From Saprospiraceae bacterium (lineage in GTDB: Bacteria > Bacteroidota > Bacteroidia > Chitinophagales > Saprospiraceae), in NCBI GenBank assembly GCA_028280415.1, contig JANQLV010000076.1, positions 1 through 64,000 of the forward strand: DNA of 64,000 bases, in the 5' to 3' direction. The notes below the pieces were generated by a model. It was not told the DNA's origin and made no database searches. It worked only from the letters and a program-made list of their open reading frames with translations. The translations under genes were made by a program, and so were the position numbers. How positions within the stretch are numbered: the stretch's first letter is position 1; each line of letters begins with the position of its first letter. Positions 9,446 through 20,696 of the stretch are shown piece by piece.

Positions 9446-12400
9446 TTAATATGCTTTAGAAATAAGCTCCTTCAAGGCTTCATCATAATATTGTGAAACT
9501 AATTTTTTCCCCATAATTAAGTTCGGAAGTGCAATCTTTTCTTCTTTTCTTCGAATTAAAAACATTGTTTGTAAATTATTAATTGCTTCTTCCAAAGCTA
9601 TAGCTTCAAAGTTTGCAGAAGAACCAAATGTATTAATTAACTCCTTTATGAATTTATAAATATCATTTAATGAATAAGAATCTTTAGAAAATTGGTCTTC
9701 CTTATACTTCTGAACTATTGACCTAAAAACGATATTATCATTCCGGCTAATTAATAACTCTTGTACCCAATTGAAATTATCATCAAAAAGGCCAATTGCA
9801 TCATTAATTATTAAAGGTGTAATAAATGATGATTTCTCCTTGTTTAAAATTTGTATAGATTTTGAACAAATCTTTTGTATCAGGTAAGGCTCATTGCCAG
9901 TAATTTTAGTTATTTGGCTTATTGAATCTTGTTTATAGCGAATAAAGGATTTTTCTAATACCTTTATCAACTCTCTTGCCTCATCCTCCATTAATTCTTC
10001 CAAGATGATAGTAGTACTCATATTATATAGTGCAGAATTAAGATTTCCTATCTCTTTATTTAATTTAGTAGAACCAATAATTACAAACCTTGTAGCTACA
10101 TTTTCGATTTGTGTTAATTCTCTAATAAAGTCGAAAACATCATCAAATTTTGGAAAAATCAAATCCGCTTCGTCAAGAATAATAACTTGAACTTCATTTG
10201 GCCTGTTATTAATTTTTAAATGATTAAAGAATCTTCTTATTTCTTTGTGATTTAATTCGTCGCTATTATTCAGTAATGAAAGATTTTGTTTGCCAAAATC
10301 TATATTCTTACTAATTTCTTTAAAAAAGCTGTGATAAAATTTGCCTTTTGATTGGCTGCGTTCAAGTCCTTGTATTGATACATAAGTGCAATTATAGTTT
10401 TTTGGGAAATTAGCGTTTTCGATTGAAGTATATATTAGTGATGTTTTCCCAATTTTTCGAGGTCCAATTAAAAATACATTACCTTTCTTAATAAAGCTAA
10501 TAATTTGACCAATGTGTTTTTTTCTTCCCTTAAATAAATCTTGGGAATCAACTCCTAAAGGTTTACTATAGATATAAGGATCAGGTAGTTGACCAAGAGC
10601 AAGGTTTATTTTTTCGGTAATTAGTTGATCGAGACAATTTTTTTCATGCTTTGAAAAACACCTTTCATTAAGTAAAATAAAGCCAATTTCTTCAAGTGTT
10701 ATCTCGACAGTATTGATTAGTTTTGTGTAAGGAGAATTTAATTTTTTTAATGATTCAATAATTGATTCATCTTTATTATGAAAAATTATAGCTATCGGAG
10801 TTTGATATGATTCTTTAGCTAGAGGTAATGATTTCTCAAAAAACGCAGTAACAATCTTCGCGTGTTTTGATTGTAACACTTCTTCAGTTGTTGAATTTTC
10901 ATCAAACCACAACAATTGAACTGGAATTAATTCTTGATCTAAATGCTCAAACGTAAAGTCAAGAAACTCTAAATCATATTCATACCTATTATTTTTTTGC
11001 TCTTTTAATAAGTAAGATTCTAGACTTCGGAGGATTAATTTAAAGAATTCTATCACGGTTATTTCTTCATTTGCAAAACCATTACTTTTCACAACCTCAT
11101 TCCATTGAAATTTCAACTCTTTTTCTAAAATCTTTGAGAAATTTGAAGCCGTTCTTAATCTTAGTTCTTGGGAGCGATAACTTTTTTCAATAAACTCATC
11201 AATTAATTTTAAGCCTGATTTTATATGCAAATTAGAACTAGGGGGCTGATATTGATAGTCTCTTTCAAAATAAAATTCTCTAAATATTCTCTCTTCAGTC
11301 TTATTTTTTTTGTCAAAATATTCTTTTGCCTGTTTGTATAAATTGAATTCAATTTCATGGGCTTTTTTATCCCATCTATTAGAAAGTATATTAAATATTG
11401 AATTTCCTGCTAAAACATTCCTTTTCAAAAGGTGAAGTTTTTTTGCAATTTTTAAATTTCTAGTATTTCTAAAATAATTAATAGCTTCTTCTTGTAAACT
11501 GTTTGACATGAATACACTTGTACTAATATTGAAAAGGAAAAATTTTATAATATCTGCAAATTGAGTTGGGTGTTTTTCCTTTAAAATTTTGAAGGAAATT
11601 TGACTAGCAATTTTATTGTCATTTGAGAAAATGATTCTTGATAGTTCATCAATACCATTTATATATCCTAATTTTAAAAGGGAAATTAATGCCTCCGTAT
11701 TTGTAGATTCACTTTTCAGCTCTTTAAGCCGATCAACTCCCTTTTTTATATTTAACTTTCCAATTAATTTTGTCGCATTTCTTTTTAAATCTAGATTTGG
11801 TGAATCTAAGGACTCTATTATTTTACTAATAGCCGTCTCTGATTTTAAGGTTGCATAAATATCAATATTACCTTCGGTTTTATCTCCTATATTATATATT
11901 CCCGCAAGGATTGAGATCGCTGCTTCGAAATAATCGTCATTTTCATCTTCCAACATTTTAACCAAATCATTTCCTACTTCTCCTTGTCGAGACTTTGCCA
12001 ATCCATCCTTCCCATATAAAACAGAATGCGCATCATTACTAAATCGATAATCTTTAACACTTATCAAATAAATATCGGGCAATACTGAAGTTATATTTTT
12101 ACTTTTAATGTATTTTAATAAAGCAGGTACTAGATAATCACTTTTTGATTGCCATCGAATATTCATATATCTCAAATCTTCGTATTCAATCTCAAATTTG
12201 TAGTGAATATATGATCGGAATAGATCAATTATTATATTATTAATTTTAACATCAAATTTGGTACACAATTGAATTAGTTTTAACAAATTTGAATCAATTA
12301 AATCATCTAGGTTTTTTTTGACAAAGTCCTCAATTGAGGATTTGTCTTGAAGGTTTAACATCAACGAAGCGGCATCTTTTACATCCTGTGCATTGTGGTC

Positions 12401-15400
12401 TAATTTGTTATAAAGAAAATCTATTGATTTTGGATCAGTAAGGTCGTAGGATAAGATTACTTCAATTATTAATTCAATATTTTGTCGGTGACTTTTAGAA
12501 TCAATTAAATTATTCCATGTACCATTTTCTCTTCGTGCCTTTAATATTTGAATAATATTTTTTCTATATGACGACTTGATTCTTTTGTCTAATAGGTAAT
12601 CAATCAGAAGATCAAGAGAGAAGGAGATATTATATTTATCAATACCATTTATTGCAGTATCAAAAACAAAATGCCAACCATCATATTCTACTTTTTCTCC
12701 TTCAAATTCACCTCTTATTTTATTAACGCTAGCTCGAAGACAGTTTTTCCAGATAAACACCAATTTGGATTTCTCAATCTCAGGACAACCAAATAAATAA
12801 CTAAGTTGTGTCATTTTAACATCAACATAATTCTCATAATTTGATTCCATTGCATCTAATAAAATTAGATTAAGTTTTTTTGCATTCTTTTCTTTTATAT
12901 AAGAATAGGCTTTACGTCTAAGACTTAGCTCACTATCTTCAAGCAGTTTCGATAAATTTGCTTCTATTACTTTTGCACCTTTTGTAAAGATTATTTCAAC
13001 TAACTTCTGACGTAAAGTGGAAGGTAATTTGTCGAGAAATGCATAATGGATTAAATCAATCTCTGCAAATTTTTCTAAGAAGGAACTTAAATGATTTGAA
13101 AGCATTTTTTTTAACTCATCATCTAAATTATAATCAAGTAAGCTTAGTGTTATTGTGTCTAAGTTAAGTTCCTTTCTAAGAGTGGAATTTATAATGTTTT
13201 CTGACAATTGAATAATAGTCTTAAAGGCTGTTCCTTGAGGAGAGTCACTTTTTATCTCCCCAAAATATCTTCGAAATTTTCCAGAATTACTAATTTTAGA
13301 TAAAATCAAATCAATAATTAATTTTCCTAACTTTGGAGTCTGTCTTTCTGCGCTGTAAAATAGTTTCGCAGCAAGCTCTATGTCATGTTCTACAATTGTA
13401 TTAATAACTTTTTTTCTTTTTTTATCTGATTCCACAAATCCTATCATTTGAATGAGTGGTTCGTCCCATCTAAGTTTCTGTAGATTAATTAGAAGAATTT
13501 CAGGAGAGGTTTTATAAATTTTATAAAAATTTCGGGCACAAAAATGTTCTTGAATGGCATGGTGTACAAACTTAAAATCATTTTCAAGTTTGATTAATCC
13601 GGTTGATATATATAAATCTGAAATTTCATATTTTTCAATTATTGGATTAAGTCTAATAAGCTTTTGTATTGTTCTTTCATTTTCAGATTGTAACTTTAAC
13701 TTAATTTGAGCTGAGAATTGATCTAAAGAATATGCATCTAAAATTTGGATAATTTCCTCTCTGTGGCTCTTAGAAAATTCAAAACCTGAAACTTTCATCA
13801 ACACTCTCTCTAAATTTTTATCAAAAGTTTTTGTCTTTTGAACATGGTCAATTATTCTGGAATATTCTATTTGATCAAAGTAGTGAATTACTTTATCGAT
13901 ATTTTTTGTTGAATAATAAATCCTGTTAATTGGGAATTTATTAGTGCCATCAATTTGCATTGAGGAATAAGCTAAATCTGAAAAAGAATCAATAAAGTAA
14001 TTCTCAAGTAGTTCTTGATTCTCTTCTTCAGTAACTTCAAGTTTTGCTATAAAGTTTTTGATAAAATGTCTTACAAAGTAATCATAAAGAGCAGCTCTCC
14101 TTTCAGGAGGTATAGTATTTTTTTCTTTGTAATACTTTATAATTAAAGAGAGAATTAAGGGATTTTTTCCAAGTTCGAGTAGAAAAGATTTATTTTTTAA
14201 AATCAAATTGAAAAGAGTTGAACCCTCATTAATATCCTCTTCTATTTCATTAAATTGGGCATTTATAAATTCTTCAATTTCCTTTTCTGAAAGTTCACTA
14301 AGTTGAACAGCAGGTATTTCAAGTGTATTTTCATAATTATGTTCCCTTGTTGAAATTATGAATCTGTTTTTAGCGTAATGATTCATAAGACTTTTCAAAC
14401 TGATAACAGCATTTTGATATAGATCGGTTTTTACTTCATTTAGAGCGTCAAACAAGAAAATAAACATTCCTTGCTCAAGGCATGATAAAAACATATCAAA
14501 ATCTAATTCGTCATGTTCGGGCAAACTACTTTGAAAAGACTCTATAATTAGACTAACAATTATTTTTAAATTTTCTGGAATTCTATTATTGTAAAAACTT
14601 TTCTCATTGGCTGCTTTTTCAGGAGTAGTTATCCCAAAATTGGAGAGTCTTATTAAGACAGGAATATAACAATACGCATTTGTGTTTTTACTGATGTAGC
14701 TATCAACAATATCAAATGCAATTTTCTCTAAAATGGTAGATTTTCCAGAACCAGGTTCACCAACAATCACAATTCTCTGAGGATTCCACTTACTTGTTTT
14801 ATTAGGAGCTTTTAGAATAAGAGATAATACATTTACTTTTATATTATCAACCATTTTTTTGCCCCAATTCATTATTTGATAAGCACTCCAGCTAGGAATT
14901 ATAGCTTTTAACGGAACAAAATTCATCCCTAATCGGACATCTTCACATTTCTTTTTTAGGTTTGAAAAATATTCTAGAAAATTAGTGCTTGGAAATATTT
15001 TTTGAAGCGAGGGATACTTAACTGTTGAATTAATAATAACTGTTTGACGAGTAAAATTGCTTCCATAAAATTTTTGCAAATAGTTATAAAAACTAATTCC
15101 AGCGTTACCATATAATTCAGGATATTTGGAAAAAACAACCTCTTGAAACTTGAATTCTTTCCAAAGTGTTGATATGATTTCATCCGTCTTCCAGCTGGTT
15201 AATAAGGATGAGTATTCAAATCCTCTTCTATCGTAAAATGATTGTTCAAAATATTTATACCCTATCGATCTGTCTGCTAATAATATTAGCGGATTCCAAA
15301 GATTAGCATATTCAAGTTCATCTACTTTTAATTGTGAACTTAAATTTTCTTTAATATTTATTTTTTTATTTTCTGAAAAAGGCTGGGCTTTTTCACCTTG

Positions 15401-16255
15401 AACTTTAATTTTTTTGAGGATAATTAAACATTCCTCAATCAAATTCTCTATATGAATTTTATCTTCATTTAAAAATTCATTAAATTTATTTTGATTGTGT
15501 TTTGAAAGGAATCCTAACAATTTCAATTTTAAAGGATTCCCCTTATGCACTTCACACAGCTGTTTTATCTTAATATAATCGGGTAATTTAGTTTCTTCTT
15601 CAAAATAGATTTTGGTTAATTTTAAAAAAATCCGATATTTCAACCCCCTTATTTTATGAGTAATAACTCTTTGCGTAACCCCAACCAATTCTTCAACTCC
15701 TATCATAATCACTTTACCAGATAATTCCGAAATTTTATTAATGAGTTCCAATATAATTTTTCCCTCAGCTATGCTCCTTCTGTCTATATCATCGAAAACA
15801 ATCAAAACTTTCTCCTGTACAATACAAGTTAATAGATATTTAAATTGTTCTTGTAAATTAAGGAGCTGGAAAGAGTCTTGGTCTAAGATTCTACATTGGT
15901 CAGATAAAATTCCATAAACATAATACAAATATGTTTTATAAATATCATCTTCAGTTATGGGAGATGCATCAGATGTCGGGAATGATGATCCAGAAAATCT
16001 TACATTAGTACTTTTTGTTATATATTCGACTTCTCGACAATTAATCCAACAAATTCCTTTAATAATATGTTTTCTGATTGATTTTTGTACACATTCGGCA
16101 ACAATTGTTGTTTTACCTATACCTTTTTCACCTAGAATATGAAGAATCGTTTCCTCCTCAAGAATACCATCTATAAGCTTATTGATTTCATTGCTTCTAC
16201 CAAAACAATGTCTTATTTCGGGTAAATATTTAGAAATCTCTTTATGTTTGTCCAT
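9446..16255 (-). CDS. Giant STAND protein with three P-loop NTPase domains and a HEAT-like middle
   Basis: This 2269-residue protein has three separate P-loop domains. The first has Walker A GEKGIGKTT at residues 42-50 and Walker B VLIVFDDID at 150-158. The second is NACHT-like, with GEPGSGKST near 499-507, LFDALNE near 601-607 and sensor segment RFIISTREH. The third is C-terminal, with GPRKIGKTS near residue 1930 and IILDEADLI near 2025, ending in a winged-helix-like tail. Between the second and third lie about 1000 residues of alpha-helical HEAT-like repeats that could bind a ligand. It has no effector domain of its own, and the SIR2 gene follows at 30 bp. It resembles Avs-type STAND sensors, but three NTPases in one chain is unusual. 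The codon use is very AT-rich. Defence is inferred from domains and context. Confidence 0.85.
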   Translation of the reverse strand: MDKHKEISKYLPEIRHCFGRSNEINKLIDGILEEETILHILGEKGIGKTTIVAECVQKSIRKHIIKGICWINCREVEYITKSTNVRFSGSSFPTSDASPITEDDIYKTYLYYVYGILSDQCRILDQDSFQLLNLQEQFKYLLTCIVQEKVLIVFDDIDRRSIAEGKIILELINKISELSGKVIMIGVEELVGVTQRVITHKIRGLKYRIFLKLTKIYFEEETKLPDYIKIKQLCEVHKGNPLKLKLLGFLSKHNQNKFNEFLNEDKIHIENLIEECLIILKKIKVQGEKAQPFSENKKINIKENLSSQLKVDELEYANLWNPLILLADRSIGYKYFEQSFYDRRGFEYSSLLTSWKTDEIISTLWKEFKFQEVVFSKYPELYGNAGISFYNYLQKFYGSNFTRQTVIINSTVKYPSLQKIFPSTNFLEYFSNLKKKCEDVRLGMNFVPLKAIIPSWSAYQIMNWGKKMVDNIKVNVLSLILKAPNKTSKWNPQRIVIVGEPGSGKSTILEKIAFDIVDSYISKNTNAYCYIPVLIRLSNFGITTPEKAANEKSFYNNRIPENLKIIVSLIIESFQSSLPEHDELDFDMFLSCLEQGMFIFLFDALNEVKTDLYQNAVISLKSLMNHYAKNRFIISTREHNYENTLEIPAVQLSELSEKEIEEFINAQFNEIEEDINEGSTLFNLILKNKSFLLELGKNPLILSLIIKYYKEKNTIPPERRAALYDYFVRHFIKNFIAKLEVTEEENQELLENYFIDSFSDLAYSSMQIDGTNKFPINRIYYSTKNIDKVIHYFDQIEYSRIIDHVQKTKTFDKNLERVLMKVSGFEFSKSHREEIIQILDAYSLDQFSAQIKLKLQSENERTIQKLIRLNPIIEKYEISDLYISTGLIKLENDFKFVHHAIQEHFCARNFYKIYKTSPEILLINLQKLRWDEPLIQMIGFVESDKKRKKVINTIVEHDIELAAKLFYSAERQTPKLGKLIIDLILSKISNSGKFRRYFGEIKSDSPQGTAFKTIIQLSENIINSTLRKELNLDTITLSLLDYNLDDELKKMLSNHLSSFLEKFAEIDLIHYAFLDKLPSTLRQKLVEIIFTKGAKVIEANLSKLLEDSELSLRRKAYSYIKEKNAKKLNLILLDAMESNYENYVDVKMTQLSYLFGCPEIEKSKLVFIWKNCLRASVNKIRGEFEGEKVEYDGWHFVFDTAINGIDKYNISFSLDLLIDYLLDKRIKSSYRKNIIQILKARRENGTWNNLIDSKSHRQNIELIIEVILSYDLTDPKSIDFLYNKLDHNAQDVKDAASLMLNLQDKSSIEDFVKKNLDDLIDSNLLKLIQLCTKFDVKINNIIIDLFRSYIHYKFEIEYEDLRYMNIRWQSKSDYLVPALLKYIKSKNITSVLPDIYLISVKDYRFSNDAHSVLYGKDGLAKSRQGEVGNDLVKMLEDENDDYFEAAISILAGIYNIGDKTEGNIDIYATLKSETAISKIIESLDSPNLDLKRNATKLIGKLNIKKGVDRLKELKSESTNTEALISLLKLGYINGIDELSRIIFSNDNKIASQISFKILKEKHPTQFADIIKFFLFNISTSVFMSNSLQEEAINYFRNTRNLKIAKKLHLLKRNVLAGNSIFNILSNRWDKKAHEIEFNLYKQAKEYFDKKNKTEERIFREFYFERDYQYQPPSSNLHIKSGLKLIDEFIEKSYRSQELRLRTASNFSKILEKELKFQWNEVVKSNGFANEEITVIEFFKLILRSLESYLLKEQKNNRYEYDLEFLDFTFEHLDQELIPVQLLWFDENSTTEEVLQSKHAKIVTAFFEKSLPLAKESYQTPIAIIFHNKDESIIESLKKLNSPYTKLINTVEITLEEIGFILLNERCFSKHEKNCLDQLITEKINLALGQLPDPYIYSKPLGVDSQDLFKGRKKHIGQIISFIKKGNVFLIGPRKIGKTSLIYTSIENANFPKNYNCTYVSIQGLERSQSKGKFYHSFFKEISKNIDFGKQNLSLLNNSDELNHKEIRRFFNHLKINNRPNEVQVIILDEADLIFPKFDDVFDFIRELTQIENVATRFVIIGSTKLNKEIGNLNSALYNMSTTIILEELMEDEARELIKVLEKSFIRYKQDSISQITKITGNEPYLIQKICSKSIQILNKEKSSFITPLIINDAIGLFDDNFNWVQELLISRNDNIVFRSIVQKYKEDQFSKDSYSLNDIYKFIKELINTFGSSANFEAIALEEAINNLQTMFLIRRKEEKIALPNLIMGKKLVSQYYDEALKELISKAY

Positions 16256-16519
16256 AATCTTTATCTGAAGTATCCTATTAAAATTAGGTGCTTTATAAAA
16301 TTAAAACACAAATAGAGGAGAAGTGTCAAACATTTTTGATTTTATTAAATCTTATTAGAAAAATTGACCCTTAGAATCTGAAAAACACAAATAAATTCGC
16401 CTAGATCATAGGCTTTTGAATATGTGCTTATATTATTCATTTGGATTTAAATCCTCATCTTAGTATCGAAATAAAGCTTAGATTGAGTTTTAAAACTTTC
16501 TTTGACATAACTTGCCTGT

Positions 16520-16930
16520 TTATATTATCCTAGCAATATAAGTCACTCCCAAAATCCCCAAAGCTAAAAAGAAGCAAACTGTGCTTCCCAATAACAATAG
16601 TCGCTTCCTCCTCACCATATTCGTATGAAAATCTTTAATAGACCTTACCGCATTTTCGTGGACAGGATATTGAAACGGAAAGAACACCAAAAATGAACCA
16701 GCCAATGAAATCAGCCAAAAGCTAATTGTGAAAATCATTACCCACTTAGGTAGATTGTCAAAGGCTGTGTCATTAATTTTGAGAAAAATGGTAAGTGAAA
16801 TCGAAATCATCCCCGATAAAAACTTAGCAGCATCTTCGAGGCGTTCAGGTTCTTTGACTTTATTATCGCGGAAATATGTTTGCCAAAATTCATCTTCTTT
16901 ATTGGGGAGGGTGGCTTTTTGTCTTTTCAT
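16520..16930 (-). CDS. Small membrane protein coupled to the CHAT protein
   Basis: This 136-residue protein has three predicted membrane helices, near residues 33-51, 65-88 and 110-135. The N-terminus is soluble and charged and a basic stretch (MVRRKRLLL) precedes the last helix. Its ATG overlaps the TGA stop of the upstream CHAT gene (ATGA), so the two are translationally coupled. I do not recognise the family. A membrane effector or a substrate of the CHAT protease are both possible; this is inference from context only. Confidence 0.7.
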   Translation of the reverse strand: MKRQKATLPNKEDEFWQTYFRDNKVKEPERLEDAAKFLSGMISISLTIFLKINDTAFDNLPKWVMIFTISFWLISLAGSFLVFFPFQYPVHENAVRSIKDFHTNMVRRKRLLLLGSTVCFFLALGILGVTYIARII

Positions 16931-19900
16931 TTTAGTTGGGATTTATACTTTTTTATTAAAAAGGCTAGTTCCTTAGTGAACTTAAAATCATTGTAAAAGC
17001 TTATAATATATGACTTTTCTAAAATAGGAAGTCCAAATTCAAAATTTCTGAATTGGCAAAGAACATCCCCTAATGTTTTTCCTATATTGCAAATAGCATG
17101 TCTATCATTGGTTTTCACAATTATTTGATAGCTATTCCATTCATATTCAAAAAACCTTTCAAAATCCCCTTTTTCATATGATATGACAGCAATACTATGC
17201 ATAGTATATGCTATACTTTGTTTGTCTCCAACCCTTTTGCTAGCATCTAAAGCGCTTTCTAAATTAATTAGTGCATTCTCGTAATCTTTTAATTGCCTAT
17301 AAACACGGCCTATGTTTTGTAAAAAAACAATTATTGTTTTTTCGTTTTCTATTAGTTTCTGTGTTTGTAGCGCTTCTTGAAAATATTTTAATGCAATTTC
17401 ATTTTCTCCAAGACTCATATATATATTACCTATATTGTTCAAGGTAGTGCCTTCACCTTCTTTGTCCCCAATTTTTTGTCTTATCCCAAGAGTTTCTTGA
17501 AAATATTCTAGAGCCTCTTCACTATTCCCTTTTTCAATAAATATTCTACCAATATTATCTAATACTGCCCCTTTACCATGTAAATCGTTAAATTTTTCAC
17601 AGAGACTAAAGGATTTTTGAAGATATTTTAATGCAATATCAAATTTTTGTTGAGTGAAATAAAATATACTTATATTGTTTAATGTTGTGGACTGATTTTC
17701 ATAATCTTGCAATTCTTCCTGAATTTCTAGGGCCTGTTTCAAATAATCCAATGCTTTCTCATGTTCATCAGTGGTTTGAGCCATAGTAGCCAAATTATTT
17801 AAAATAGTAGCTCTTATTGAGGACAGTTCAGTTTGACTTAATACCTTTAAAGCTCTCTCCAAATATTCTATTGTTTTTGGATAATCGCCTTTAAGTCGAT
17901 ATGCTTGACTTATATTATTATATAATTCTCCTAGTCTTTTTAAGTCTTCTTTAATTTGTTTTTTTTCAACGCAAATTTCAAAGAAATATAATGCTAAATC
18001 TGGGTTCCCAATATGAATTAATGCCGCCCCCATTTGCATTAAAATTTGCCATTTAGTATTATCTTGTTCAATAGAATAAACTTCAAACCCAACTTGAACT
18101 GCATAATTGAATTGAGAATTGGAATAAAAATAAGCGCAAAGATCATATCCTAAATCATTTAGAAAGTGAGTATTGTCAGTTCGTTTAAGAAATTCAAATG
18201 CTTCAAATAATTCGTATCTTTCCCTTCTCTTGACTTCTTTATAAACCCACCTATGATATTTTCCTCCCATTTCAACTGAAAATTTAATCTCATTTCCTCG
18301 TTCATAAATGTTTTGGTACATTACCTTCGAAAACTGCTTTATTCCAATAATTTTGTTAATATTTTCTTTAGTTATTTCACTCTGGATTTGTAAACTTTGC
18401 CTTAATATTTCTTCGGAAGAAATATCATCTTCTCCTTTGAAATTTGCTATTAATAAGTCTTTTATCAATGGTGTTACATAATAGTATACCAGTGCTGGAT
18501 GTTCTAAACTATTATGTCGTTCTATAAGGGTTAATTCCAATAAATTATCCAATAACTTGGGATGATCCAAATCGTGCCGTTGCATCTGTAGAGCGGTAAC
18601 CAAAACTGGAACGCGGAAATGACCCAGCAAACGAAAAGCTATTTTTGCATCTTCACTCAAAAGTTTAAAGAGTTCACCAAAGAGCAAGTTTTTGCTCATT
18701 TGTTGGCGGGTTTCAATTGTAGTGTTAATGTATTCACTTTTAAAATCCGTGAGAGTTTGAAGTATTTCAATAAGCTTAGTTTTATCTTTTGTTTGAGATA
18801 CTTTTTTCAAATAAAGCATATCAAAAAACTCTAAGGAGCGATAGTTTCCCCCAAATGTTCCATGCAACCAATTGATTACTCTTAAAAAAGTCAAATGGTC
18901 TTTTTCACCCTCGAGAAGGGATAATTCTGACTTTTGCATTTTTTTTGGTAATTCCTTTATGAATAATTGGAGAGCTTTTTTCAAAAAATCATTGTTTGAT
19001 ACTTGATTTAAATTGAAAGTCGGAATATTAGGACATTCAACGACTGAGTAACGACAAGTTATTATTATGGGAATTTTCTCTTTAAAAAGGGTTTTTAAGA
19101 TTTTTTTTAAATCAAAATGTTCAGGTTTTAAATCCTTGCCTTTCCCAGATTGAAAAGACTCAAAGTTATCAAAGATAAAAAAGGGATTACATGATTCTTT
19201 TAATTTAGAGGAAAGCCAAAACAATTGTTCGAATTCATTATCACTATGTCTATTCTCGGCTTCCTCGACTATCTTTTCTAAATTTTTTAAAGAAAAAAAT
19301 TCTTTTACCTTCTTCAAAGCCGTATCCAATTTGGCATTAGTTTCATTAAAAATAAAAGGATATACACGTGTATCTTTTGCTACTAGTCGCTGTAAAATAT
19401 GTTCTGCCATTGCCGTTTTCCCTACTCCCCCTTGTCCTTTTATCAAAACAGAACTGTTTTTTGCCAGACTCTGAAAAATAAGTTTTCGGTCATGCCGCCG
19501 TCCAACAAACTGATAATTGGTTCGTTTTTCTCTTTGCAAACTTTCCTTTCCGCTTACAAACTTCCATGCCTCATATTTTAAATTTTTATCAGTCTTTTTA
19601 AAATCCACAAGCTGTTGGATTTGCTTTGACACAAATAACTGAGGAATCAAATATTGACTGGGGGCAAACCGAGGATTTCTATCTATTTCATGTTGTTTTG
19701 TCTTCGCAATTGCTTTTTGGAATGCTTGAAACAATGATTCTTTCATTGCCATAAATTGATACAATGCACTAGCAAAATAAGTCGCAAAATAATCCGTTAC
19801 ACTTACGCTCATCGCAATTACAGCAGGCAATCCTTTTAAAAGCAATTCATCTGCTACACTTTGCATGCCCAATTCCATTCCACCCTTCGAAGTTTGACAG

Positions 19901-20610
19901 GAATTCAACACTATCAAGGTTGGAATATTTTGAGGTTTCCGTTGAAAAACCTGCGCAAAATCTTTTGCTTCAACCAACCGTTGATTCATGGTTTGGTGGT
20001 CTTCCAATGCTAAGTAACCCATACCATCGCGATAAACTCCATGCCCCGAAAAATGCACAATATGGTAGCGGTTAGTAAGAAGTTTTTCTGTCAAATTTTC
20101 GGGTGACCCGTCATCTGTAAAATCAATCTGCACCTGCCCACTATCGAATAAAGGTTCAAATGCTTTAATAATTTGATCTTCCTCTTCTTCATAAGATAAT
20201 AGTCCATCATACTCTGAATCTTCAGGCGAAGAGACCATGACTAATATTTTCAAGGGTGGATTATCAGCTTTCAATATTGGTAACTCACCTTCAATGGGTT
20301 TCCCTTTTGTCAGAAAAAGTAAGGGTAAATCTTTGGTAACTAATCGCCAAGGAAGATTAAGAATATTAGGGTCACTGTGAGTTATATGAAGATGGGTCTG
20401 AAATTTTCGGGCAGACGCTGCTATTTTTGAAAATTCAGTTTGCCCCTCCAATATGCTTTTCATCTCAGTAATTAATTCGTAAAGCATTTCAGGGCGAAGA
20501 GTAGAAACTTTCTCAAGTTGTTTTCCAAGTAGTTGACTAAGGCGTGTAAGGCTTTTTGCTTGGAAGTCTAATAATTCTAATGGAAATATTTCTGTTTTAA
20601 GGGGAATCAT
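16927..20610 (-). CDS. CHAT protease-STAND ATPase-TPR protein
   Basis: At 1227 residues it has three parts. The N-terminal CHAT (caspase-like) domain shows the His-Cys pair: H190 in HFSGHG and C238 in LNSCQT. A STAND/NB-ARC-like ATPase follows with Walker A GQGGVGKT at 392-399 and Walker B FFIFDNFE. The C-terminal third (about residue 830 onward) is a run of tetratricopeptide repeats with ALxYxQxALxI patterns. This is the layout of a signal-activated protease: the TPR part senses, the ATPase oligomerises, and CHAT cuts a target. It overlaps the small membrane protein gene by 4 bp. A role in phage defence or programmed cell death is likely from family knowledge; the target is unknown. Confidence 0.9.
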   Translation of the reverse strand: MIPLKTEIFPLELLDFQAKSLTRLSQLLGKQLEKVSTLRPEMLYELITEMKSILEGQTEFSKIAASARKFQTHLHITHSDPNILNLPWRLVTKDLPLLFLTKGKPIEGELPILKADNPPLKILVMVSSPEDSEYDGLLSYEEEEDQIIKAFEPLFDSGQVQIDFTDDGSPENLTEKLLTNRYHIVHFSGHGVYRDGMGYLALEDHQTMNQRLVEAKDFAQVFQRKPQNIPTLIVLNSCQTSKGGMELGMQSVADELLLKGLPAVIAMSVSVTDYFATYFASALYQFMAMKESLFQAFQKAIAKTKQHEIDRNPRFAPSQYLIPQLFVSKQIQQLVDFKKTDKNLKYEAWKFVSGKESLQREKRTNYQFVGRRHDRKLIFQSLAKNSSVLIKGQGGVGKTAMAEHILQRLVAKDTRVYPFIFNETNAKLDTALKKVKEFFSLKNLEKIVEEAENRHSDNEFEQLFWLSSKLKESCNPFFIFDNFESFQSGKGKDLKPEHFDLKKILKTLFKEKIPIIITCRYSVVECPNIPTFNLNQVSNNDFLKKALQLFIKELPKKMQKSELSLLEGEKDHLTFLRVINWLHGTFGGNYRSLEFFDMLYLKKVSQTKDKTKLIEILQTLTDFKSEYINTTIETRQQMSKNLLFGELFKLLSEDAKIAFRLLGHFRVPVLVTALQMQRHDLDHPKLLDNLLELTLIERHNSLEHPALVYYYVTPLIKDLLIANFKGEDDISSEEILRQSLQIQSEITKENINKIIGIKQFSKVMYQNIYERGNEIKFSVEMGGKYHRWVYKEVKRRERYELFEAFEFLKRTDNTHFLNDLGYDLCAYFYSNSQFNYAVQVGFEVYSIEQDNTKWQILMQMGAALIHIGNPDLALYFFEICVEKKQIKEDLKRLGELYNNISQAYRLKGDYPKTIEYLERALKVLSQTELSSIRATILNNLATMAQTTDEHEKALDYLKQALEIQEELQDYENQSTTLNNISIFYFTQQKFDIALKYLQKSFSLCEKFNDLHGKGAVLDNIGRIFIEKGNSEEALEYFQETLGIRQKIGDKEGEGTTLNNIGNIYMSLGENEIALKYFQEALQTQKLIENEKTIIVFLQNIGRVYRQLKDYENALINLESALDASKRVGDKQSIAYTMHSIAVISYEKGDFERFFEYEWNSYQIIVKTNDRHAICNIGKTLGDVLCQFRNFEFGLPILEKSYIISFYNDFKFTKELAFLIKKYKSQLK

Positions 20611-20696
20611 GATTTTCGTACTGTCTTTTTATAATTCGAACAAATAATAGATCAATACATCTCATGCTGTACTAGCGCTATTCAATGAAATGAATT

